Source of the DNA: Streptomyces aureus
Lineage (GTDB): Bacteria > Actinomycetota > Actinomycetes > Streptomycetales > Streptomycetaceae
Assembly: GCF_000725495.1 (NCBI RefSeq)
Contig: NZ_JNZD01000033.1
Location: forward strand, 1-64,000
Length of the DNA stretch: 64,000 nucleotides
Direction of reading: 5' to 3'
The notes beneath the pieces were generated by a model. The model was not told where the DNA came from and searched no databases. It saw only the letters and a list, made by a program, of their open reading frames with translations. Positions within the stretch are counted from its first letter, which is position 1, and every line of letters starts with the position of its first letter. Position numbers and translations under genes: made by a program. Positions 57,755 to 64,000 of the stretch are shown in pieces.

Positions 57755-57802
57755 CGCAAAGGGCCGCCCCCGTCACCTGGGTGACGGGGGCGGCCCTTTG
57801 CG
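57755..57802. terminator. Very long perfect hairpin after rho
   Basis: The arms 57755-57777 and 57780-57802 are perfect 23-base complements with TG between them (the real loop will be a little larger). It lies 49 bases beyond the rho stop on the minus strand and upstream of the protease gene. Confidence 0.92.
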
Positions 57803-57850
57803 GTTCTGCCCTGCGAATCACGGTCGTCGAGGACCGTGACCGCGTAAAGA

Positions 57851-59890
57851 TCAGTCGTTGCCGTTGCCCGGCGACGGCGTGGTCTTCTGGATCTGGAGCA
57901 GGAACTCGGCGTTCGACTTCGTCTGCTTCATCTTGTCGAGGAGCAGTTCGATCGCCTGCTGCTGGTCGAGCGCGTGCAGCACGCGGCGCAGCTTCCAGGT
58001 GATGGCGAGCTCGTCGCTGCCGAGCAGGATCTCTTCCTTGCGGGTACCGGACGCGTCGACGTCCACCGCCGGGAAGATGCGCTTGTCGGCCAGCTTCCGG
58101 TCGAGCTTGAGCTCGGCGTTGCCGGTGCCCTTGAACTCCTCGAAGATGACCTCGTCCATGCGCGAGCCGGTGTCGACGAGCGCGGTGGCGAGGATCGTCA
58201 GCGAACCGCCGTCCTCGATGTTGCGCGCCGCGCCGAAGAACCGCTTCGGCGGGTAGAGCGCGGTCGAGTCGACACCACCGGACAGGATGCGGCCGGAGGC
58301 CGGGGCGGCGAGGTTGTACGCACGGCCCAGACGCGTGATCGAGTCGAGCAGCACGACGACGTCGTGGCCCAGCTCCACCAGACGCTTGGCACGCTCGATG
58401 GCGAGCTCGGCGACCGTGGTGTGGTCCTCGGCCGGACGGTCGAAGGTCGAGGAGATGACCTCGCCCTTGACCGACCGCTGCATGTCGGTGACCTCTTCCG
58501 GACGCTCGTCGACCAGGACGACCATCAGGTGGCACTCGGGGTTGTTGTGCGTGATCGCGTTGGCGATCGCCTGCATGATCATGGTCTTGCCGGTCTTCGG
58601 CGGGGCCACGATCAGACCGCGCTGGCCCTTGCCGATCGGCGCGACGAGGTCGATGATGCGGGTCGTCAGCACACCCGGGTCGGTCTCCAGGCGGAGCCGG
58701 TCCTGCGGGTACAGCGGCGTCAGCTTGTTGAACTCCGGGCGGCCGCGGCCCGAGTCGGGCGCCATGCCGTTGGTGGAGTCCAGGCGCACGAGCGCGTTGA
58801 ACTTCTCGCGGCGCTCGCCGTCCTTGGGCTGGCGGACCGCGCCGGTGACGTGGTCACCCTTGCGCAGACCGTTCTTGCGGACCTGGGCCAGCGAGACGTA
58901 CACGTCGTTGGGACCCGGCAGGTAGCCCGACGTACGGATGAACGCGTAGTTGTCGAGGATGTCGAGGATGCCCGCGACGGGGATCAGCACGTCGTCGTCG
59001 GCGACCTGCGGCTCGGCGATCTCGTCGCGGCCACGACGGCCACGGCGGTCACGGTAACGGCCGCGACGGCCGCGACGGCCGCCCTCGAAGTCGTCGTCGT
59101 CCTGCGGTCCGTTGTCACGGGGACCGTTGTCACGCGGCTGCTGCTGACGGTCCTGACGGCCGCCGCCCTGCTGCTGGCGGTCCTGACGGTCCTGGCGCTC
59201 CTGCCGGTCCGGGCGCTGCTGGCCGGCGCCCTGGCCGCCCTGCTGCTCGTCGCCCTTGACCGGGCGGCGGTCGCGGTCACGGCCGCGGTCGCGGCGGTCA
59301 CGGCGCTCGCGACGGCCCTCGGCGCCCTCGGCCTCGCCCTGCGCGTCGGCCTTCGGCTCGTTCTTGGCCTCGGCGGCGACCGTCTCGGGGCTGCCCGCCT
59401 CGGCGGTGGCGCGACGACGACGGCGCTCGGCGGGGGCGTCCTCCGCCCCGCGGTCGGCGTCACCCGTCCGGGAGGGACCGCCGGCCGGCTGGCCGGGGAT
59501 CTCGATCTGCTGCTGGGCCACGGCCTTCTCGGCGGCCTTCTCGGCCTTGTCCGCGGCGGGCGCGGCGGCCTCGTCGCCGGTGCGGGCCTTCGAGGTGGCC
59601 CGGCGCTTCGGCTTGGTCTCGGCGGCGTCGGACTCCGTCTTCGCCGGAGCGCCACCCCCGGCCTGCGCCTCCTTGATGACCTCGATCAGCTGGCTCTTGC
59701 GCATCCGCGCGGTGCCCCTGATGCCGAGGCCGGACGCGACCTGCTGCAGCTCGGCCAGCACCATGCCCTCGAGGCCGGTACCGCGGCGTCGCCTGGAGCC
59801 GGCACCGGTGGCAGGCGCGGAGGCGTCCGTGGCGGGCGCGGCAGCGGTCTCCTCGACACGTGCGCCCATCAGATCGGTGGTGTCGCTCAC
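57851..59890 (-). CDS. rho: Transcription termination factor Rho with large N-terminal insertion
   Basis: A 679-residue Rho, well above the ~420 of E. coli. A SAP-like N-terminal domain ([37 protein letters not shown], about 40-77) is followed by ~220 residues rich in Arg, Asp, Gln, Glu and Gly ([29 protein letters not shown]). Then come the RNA-binding domain ([34 protein letters not shown]) and the ATPase. Walker A is APPKTGKT and Walker B is [11 protein letters not shown]. Such insertions are known in actinobacterial Rho and increase RNA affinity. The GTG at 59890 has AAGGA about 8 bases upstream. Confidence 0.96.
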   Translation of the reverse strand: MSDTTDLMGARVEETAAAPATDASAPATGAGSRRRRGTGLEGMVLAELQQVASGLGIRGTARMRKSQLIEVIKEAQAGGGAPAKTESDAAETKPKRRATSKARTGDEAAAPAADKAEKAAEKAVAQQQIEIPGQPAGGPSRTGDADRGAEDAPAERRRRRATAEAGSPETVAAEAKNEPKADAQGEAEGAEGRRERRDRRDRGRDRDRRPVKGDEQQGGQGAGQQRPDRQERQDRQDRQQQGGGRQDRQQQPRDNGPRDNGPQDDDDFEGGRRGRRGRYRDRRGRRGRDEIAEPQVADDDVLIPVAGILDILDNYAFIRTSGYLPGPNDVYVSLAQVRKNGLRKGDHVTGAVRQPKDGERREKFNALVRLDSTNGMAPDSGRGRPEFNKLTPLYPQDRLRLETDPGVLTTRIIDLVAPIGKGQRGLIVAPPKTGKTMIMQAIANAITHNNPECHLMVVLVDERPEEVTDMQRSVKGEVISSTFDRPAEDHTTVAELAIERAKRLVELGHDVVVLLDSITRLGRAYNLAAPASGRILSGGVDSTALYPPKRFFGAARNIEDGGSLTILATALVDTGSRMDEVIFEEFKGTGNAELKLDRKLADKRIFPAVDVDASGTRKEEILLGSDELAITWKLRRVLHALDQQQAIELLLDKMKQTKSNAEFLLQIQKTTPSPGNGND

Positions 59891-60278
59891 GAAGGGTCCT
59901 TCCCTGGAGCGGACGTCGGCCTGTCTGGCTCGGCGACCGGTTGTGCTGTCCGGCATTGGCCCTTGCTGTGTGGACCGTGCCGGGGCGGTGGTCCGCCAAA
60001 GCGGCGGAAGACATTGCAGATGATGACGATTCCGGAGCCGTGGCACTGAGTTTCGGTGTCATCGGCTCGGTCACGCCGGTTCCGGAGCGTGCTCAGCACT
60101 GCTCAGCGCATGGCACCCAATGCAAGGCACGTAGCAGTTTGGGAGGCTCCCGGAAGAATGGGTGTCCCGGACAGGGACGCGAAGCACCTCGCCATGGTGG
60201 GGTCGGGTGCAGACTTGAGGTTAACACTACCGGATCCAACAAACATTCCCCCTCTCCAAATCCGGCAACCGTGCGTCG
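59891..60278 (-). promoter_or_regulatory. rho leader region
   Basis: A 388-base non-coding stretch between thrB and rho. It contains a stem TCCGCC (59992-59997) with GGCGGA (60003-60008) and repeated CTCAGCACTGCTCAG-like sequence near 60090-60105. rho is often autoregulated through its leader, and a long untranslated leader would fit. A -10 cannot be assigned firmly. Confidence 0.4.
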
Positions 60279-61208
60279 TCAATCGACCTCGACCGGTGCG
60301 AGCGGCAGCACGCACGCCCCCTGGGCGTCGAGGTCCAGACGGTTGGCGGCCCAGCTCTGACCTGCGAGATCGGCCACCTTGTCGGCCGAGGCGCGGTCGG
60401 CCAGCGCGAGGACCGTGGGCCCCGCGCCGGAGATCACCGCGGGGATGCCGTCCGCGCGCAGGCGCTCGACGAGCGCGGCGCTCTCCGGCATCGCCGGAGC
60501 GCGGTATTCCTGGTGCAGACGGTCCTCGGTGGCGGGCAGCAGCAGCTCGGGGCGCCGGGTCAGGGCCTCGACGAGCAGTGCGGCGCGGCCCGCGTTGGCG
60601 GCGGCGTCGACGTGCGGGACGGTGCGCGGCAGCAGTCCGCGCGCGGTCTCGGTGAGCACGGGCTTCCCGGGTACGAAGACCACCGGGACGATGGAGTCGG
60701 CGGGGTCCATACGGATCGCCCGCGCGGCGCCGGACTCCATCCAGGAGAGGGTGAATCCGCCGAGCAGACAGGCCGCGACGTTGTCGGGGTGTCCCTCGAT
60801 CTCGGTCGCGAGTTCGAGCAGCGCGGTGTCGTCGAGCCTGCTCTCTCCGCCTATGGTCACCGCGCGGGCGGCGACGATTCCGGCGCAGATGGCGGCCGAC
60901 GAGGAGCCGAGGCCCCGGCCGTGCGGAATGCGGTTGGCGCACACGATCTCGAGGCCGCGCGGCTGTCCGCCGAGCAGGTCGAACGCGGTGCGCAGGGAAC
61001 GTACGAGGAGATGCTTCTCGTCGCGCGGCAGCGTCTCGCTGCCCTCACCCGCGATGTCGATGTGCAGTCCTGAGTCGGCCACCCGGACGACCACGTCGTC
61101 ATAGAGCCCCAGTGACAGGCCGAAGGCGTCGAAACCCGGGCCGAGGTTGGCACTGGTGGCGGGGACGCGCACCCGGACGGCGGCGGCGCGGAACGCTGGA
61201 CCGGCCAT
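60279..61208 (-). CDS. thrB: Homoserine kinase
   Basis: A 309-residue GHMP kinase phosphorylating homoserine, the penultimate step of threonine synthesis. GHMP motifs are RVRVPATSANLGPGFDAFG (motif 1), the ATP loop HGRGLGSSSAAICAG (motif 2) and AVISGAGPTVLAL (motif 3). The ATG at 61208 has AAGGAGAG some 12 bases upstream. It is separated from thrC by 622 bases, so it probably has its own promoter. Confidence 0.97.
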   Translation of the reverse strand: MAGPAFRAAAVRVRVPATSANLGPGFDAFGLSLGLYDDVVVRVADSGLHIDIAGEGSETLPRDEKHLLVRSLRTAFDLLGGQPRGLEIVCANRIPHGRGLGSSSAAICAGIVAARAVTIGGESRLDDTALLELATEIEGHPDNVAACLLGGFTLSWMESGAARAIRMDPADSIVPVVFVPGKPVLTETARGLLPRTVPHVDAAANAGRAALLVEALTRRPELLLPATEDRLHQEYRAPAMPESAALVERLRADGIPAVISGAGPTVLALADRASADKVADLAGQSWAANRLDLDAQGACVLPLAPVEVD

Positions 61209-61830
61209 CGCTCAGTGACTCTCCTTGAGCTGCGTGATGTACGAGATTTACGAGGAACTGCGAGGTGAACCGCGGTGGGCGGGCACCGGGGCCCGGAATC
61301 CGCAAAGACCGCGCGACACCGCGGCATATGCGGCGGGCGGGTTCGGTACAGCCTATCGAAGGAAGGTTCTGTGGCGACATAGGGCGCACAGGAGGCGCAC
61401 GATGCGTGTCGTAAGCCCCTCGTGCACCCCCCGTCGGGACGGCCGGGGAAAGACCCTCTCGAGCGGACGGTTTCCGTCGGTTTTCCGGCGATTTTCCGCC
61501 CGCTCACGGCGTGTTCCGCCCGGCCGCACCCGGCGGATTCACGCCATGAAGGGCCTGACTTCCCGCCAATTCCGGTCCGGTGTCCGGCCGGGCGGGTCTC
61601 GCCTTCCGGCCGGCCCCGATTCGCCTTCCGGCCGGCCCCGATCCGGCTTCCACCGGACCGGTCCCGCCGTCGTGCTCGACCGGCTTCCTGCTTCCGCCGG
61701 ACCGAGCGTGCATCCGGCACCGGGCGAACCCGGACCCGGCCTCGAGCGGGCCTGACCCCGGTTCAGGCGATCCCGGATCCGGACCCGGGCGAACCTTGAC
61801 CCGGGCTCGAGCCCGCCCGGCCGTGGCGAC
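61209..61830. other. Long thrC-thrB gap with direct repeats
   Basis: A 622-base stretch with no supportable gene; open frames in it are Arg/Pro-rich artefacts. It holds a perfect tandem repeat: GCCTTCCGGCCGGCCCCGAT at 61601-61620 and again at 61623-61642 (period 22). Several related GGCCGG-rich and GACCCGGGCG-like copies continue to about 61815. The part from 61209 to 61400 is less G+C rich and should hold the thrB promoter. Confidence 0.6.
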
Positions 61831-62889
61831 CTAGACCAGACCGAGCCGCTCCGCCGCCGTCGCCGCGTCCACCGGGACCGTGACCGGCTGGGGCGCGCCG
61901 GCGACCGCCCAGTCGGGGTCCTTGAGACCGTTGCCGGTGACGGTGCAGACGATGCGCTGACCCGGGTCGACCTTGCCCTGCTCGGCCGCCTTCAGCAGAC
62001 CGGCGACGGACGCGGCCGACGCGGGCTCGACGAAGACGCCCTCCTGAGAGGCCAACAGCCGGTAGGCGCGCAGGATCTCACGGTCCGTCACCTCGTCGAT
62101 GAGACCGCCCGACTCGTCCCGCGCGGCCAGCGCGAACTGCCAGGAGGCCGGGTTGCCGATCCGGATCGCGGTGGCGATGGTCGACGGGTCCTTGACGACC
62201 TCGCCGCGCACGATGGGCGCGGAGCCGGACGCCTGGAACCCCCACATGCGCGGGGTCCGCGTGGCGACGCCGTCGGCGGCGTACTCCTTGTACCCCTTCC
62301 AGTACGCGGTGATGTTGCCCGCGTTGCCCACCGGCAGGACGTGGATGTCGGGCGCGTCGCCGAGCATGTCCACGATCTCGAAGGAGGCCGTCTTCTGGCC
62401 CTCGATCCGCACCGGGTTGACCGAATTGACCAGCGCCACCGGGTAGTTGTCGGAGAGCGAGCGGGCCAGCGTCAGGCAGTCGTCGAAGTTGCCGTCGACC
62501 TGGAGGATCTTGGCGCCGTGCACGAGGGCCTGGCCCATCTTGCCGAGCGCGATCTTGCCCTGCGGGACGAGGACGGCGCAGACCATCCCGGCGCGCACGG
62601 CGTACGCGGCGGCGCTCGCCGAGGTGTTGCCGGTGGAGGCGCAGATGACCGCCTTCGCGCCCTCCTCCTTCGCCCGCGTGATGGCCATGGTCATACCGCG
62701 GTCCTTGAAGGACCCGGTCGGATTGGCGCCCTCCACCTTGAGGTGGACCTCGCAGCCCGTGCGCTCGGAGAGAACCTGCGCGGGCACGAGCGGCGTACCG
62801 CCCTCGCGGAGCGACACGACCGGCGTGCTGTCGGTCACCGGAAGCCGGTCCCGGTACTCCTCGATGATTCCGCGCCACTGGTGGGTCAT
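61831..62889 (-). CDS. thrC: Threonine synthase
   Basis: A 352-residue PLP-dependent threonine synthase converting phosphohomoserine to threonine. The PLP Lys is in [26 protein letters not shown] binds substrate, and the phosphate-binding Gly loop is LPVGNAGNI. It is the short bacterial form. The ATG at 62889 lies 6 bases after the hom stop, so hom-thrC is an operon. Confidence 0.97.
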   Translation of the reverse strand: MTHQWRGIIEEYRDRLPVTDSTPVVSLREGGTPLVPAQVLSERTGCEVHLKVEGANPTGSFKDRGMTMAITRAKEEGAKAVICASTGNTSASAAAYAVRAGMVCAVLVPQGKIALGKMGQALVHGAKILQVDGNFDDCLTLARSLSDNYPVALVNSVNPVRIEGQKTASFEIVDMLGDAPDIHVLPVGNAGNITAYWKGYKEYAADGVATRTPRMWGFQASGSAPIVRGEVVKDPSTIATAIRIGNPASWQFALAARDESGGLIDEVTDREILRAYRLLASQEGVFVEPASAASVAGLLKAAEQGKVDPGQRIVCTVTGNGLKDPDWAVAGAPQPVTVPVDAATAAERLGLV

Positions 62890-62895
62890 TGCTCG

Positions 62896-64000
62896 TTACT
62901 CTCCTTCAACCCGCATGATGCTGGAGACACCCCGCACGGTGTCGAGGCCGCGCAACGCCTCGACGGTCCCGGCGAGGGACGCGTCGGACGCGCGATGAGT
63001 GACGACGACGAGGGAGGCCTCGCCGTCCTTGCCCGACTGGCGCACGGTGTCGATGGACACCCCGTGCTCGGCGAAGACGGTGGCCACCTGGGCGAGGACA
63101 CCGGGCTTGTCGGCCACGTCGAGGCTGATGTGGTACCGCGTCACGACGTCGCCCATGGGCGACACCGGGAGCTGGGTGTACGCGGACTCGCCCGGGCCGG
63201 TGGCACCGCCGAGCTTGTTGCGGCAGACGGCCACCAGGTCGCCGAGGACGGCGGACGCGGTCGGCGAGCCGCCGGCGCCCGGCCCGTAGAACATCAGCTG
63301 ACCGGCGGCGTCCGACTCGACGAACACGGCGTTGTACGCGCCGCGCACGGAGGCGAGCGGGTGGGTCAGCGGGATCATCGCGGGGTGGACGCGCGCCGTC
63401 ACCGAGCCCCCGTCGGCGGCGCGCTCGCACAGGGCGAGCAGCTTGATGGTGCAGCCCATGCCCTTCGCCGAGGCGAAGTCGGCGGCGGTGACCTCGGTCA
63501 TGCCCTCGCGGTAGACGTCGTCGAGGCGCACCCGCGTGTGGAAGGCGATCCCGGCGAGGATGGCGGCCTTGGCGGCGGCGTCGAAGGCCTCGACGTCCGC
63601 GGTGGGGTCGGCCTCGGCGTACCCGAGCGCGGTGGCCTCGTCGAGGGCCTCCTGGTAGCCCGCCCCCGTGGAGTCCATCTTGTCGAGGATGAAGTTGGTG
63701 GTGCCGTTGACGATGCCCATCACTCGGTTGATCTTGTCGCCGGCGAGGGACTCGCGCAGCGGCCGGATCAGCGGGATGGCGCCGGCGACGGCGGCCTCGT
63801 AGTAGAGGTCACGGCCGTGCTCCTCGGCCGCCGCGTGGAGGGCGGCGCCGTCCTGGGCGAGCAGCGCCTTGTTCGCGGAGACGACGGAGGCGCCGTGCTC
63901 GAACGCGGTGGTGATGAGCGTACGGGCGGGCTCGATACCGCCGATGACCTCGACGACCACGTCGATGTCCCCGCGTTTGACGAGGGCGGTGGCGTCGGTG
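62896..64000 (-). CDS. hom: Homoserine dehydrogenase (5' end beyond window)
   Basis: Partial gene: at least 367 C-terminal residues are present and the reading frame stays open to the right edge. It reduces aspartate semialdehyde to homoserine. Visible are the end of the NAD(P) domain (VVVEVIGGIEPARTLI), SANKALLA, the catalytic region GIVNGTTNFIL and YAEADPTADVEAFDAAAKAAILAG. A C-terminal ACT domain (HISLDVADKPGVLAQVATVFAEHGVSID) makes it threonine-sensitive in this family. Confidence 0.96.
   Translation of the reverse strand, partial: TDATALVKRGDIDVVVEVIGGIEPARTLITTAFEHGASVVSANKALLAQDGAALHAAAEEHGRDLYYEAAVAGAIPLIRPLRESLAGDKINRVMGIVNGTTNFILDKMDSTGAGYQEALDEATALGYAEADPTADVEAFDAAAKAAILAGIAFHTRVRLDDVYREGMTEVTAADFASAKGMGCTIKLLALCERAADGGSVTARVHPAMIPLTHPLASVRGAYNAVFVESDAAGQLMFYGPGAGGSPTASAVLGDLVAVCRNKLGGATGPGESAYTQLPVSPMGDVVTRYHISLDVADKPGVLAQVATVFAEHGVSIDTVRQSGKDGEASLVVVTHRASDASLAGTVEALRGLDTVRGVSSIMRVEGE

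Noticed and set aside
61225..61755. Possible gene in the thrC-thrB gap
   Set aside because: The frames are Arg/Pro/Ser-rich, contain the tandem DNA repeat and lack domain motifs.

Overview
The window is chromosomal DNA of a Streptomyces species. The G+C content is very high, GTG and TTG starts are common, and it carries the hyphal-tip cytoskeleton genes scy and filP, a cslA-glxA tip-glycan locus and an actinobacterial ATP synthase operon. Most of it is conserved core. I saw no rRNA, tRNA, CRISPR array, prophage or insertion sequence.

Left part (1-8 kb): a G-rich repeat tract, a divergent MFS exporter/ArsR-type regulator pair with a palindromic operator, and the tip-glycan locus. That locus holds a GH6 glycanase lipoprotein facing glxA (copper radical oxidase) and cslA (GT2 synthase).

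Middle left (8-20 kb): a small thiamine-binding/DUF3817 pair, three coupled AIM24-family genes, a MarR regulator, and thiolase, meaB and methylmalonyl-CoA epimerase genes. Then come scy (1282 aa coiled coil) and filP (311 aa).

20-36.7 kb: two homologous ABC-2 transporter modules flank a two-TM membrane protein and an unknown conserved gene. After these come an LLM-type oxidoreductase, a SCO5389-type protein, the mismatch endonuclease nucS, a large membrane-anchored NTPase with a Walker A Arg, a STAS protein, a 3-hydroxyacyl-CoA dehydrogenase, a TetR/DrrAB-like efflux set and a PduO-type cobalamin adenosyltransferase.

36.7-47.5 kb: a secreted CBM2-FnIII-GH18 chitinase with the classical pair of 12-bp direct repeats in its promoter, a DUF2550 protein, and the full F1Fo ATP synthase operon on the minus strand (atpI-B-E-F-H-A-G-D-C), closed by a strong terminator.

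47.7-64 kb, all minus strand: a polyprenyl-phosphate sugar-phosphate transferase, a serine hydroxymethyltransferase-like gene, an LMW tyrosine phosphatase whose nucleophilic Cys is Ser, a threonylcarbamoyl-AMP synthase, prmC, prfA, rpmE, an LCP-family ligase, a trypsin-like protease with FG-GAP-type repeats, rho, thrB, thrC and hom (cut by the right edge). Functionally these cover cell-envelope assembly, translation termination, transcription termination and threonine synthesis.

The most unusual points are the closeness of the tip-glycan genes to the tip-cytoskeleton genes, the Cys-to-Ser phosphatase, the Lys-to-Arg Walker A of the NTPase, the two-TM protein with no channel filter, and several precise operator palindromes. 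Many transcription units end in long perfect hairpins. Several genes carry a TANNNT box exactly 6 bases before the start codon, suggesting leaderless transcripts.
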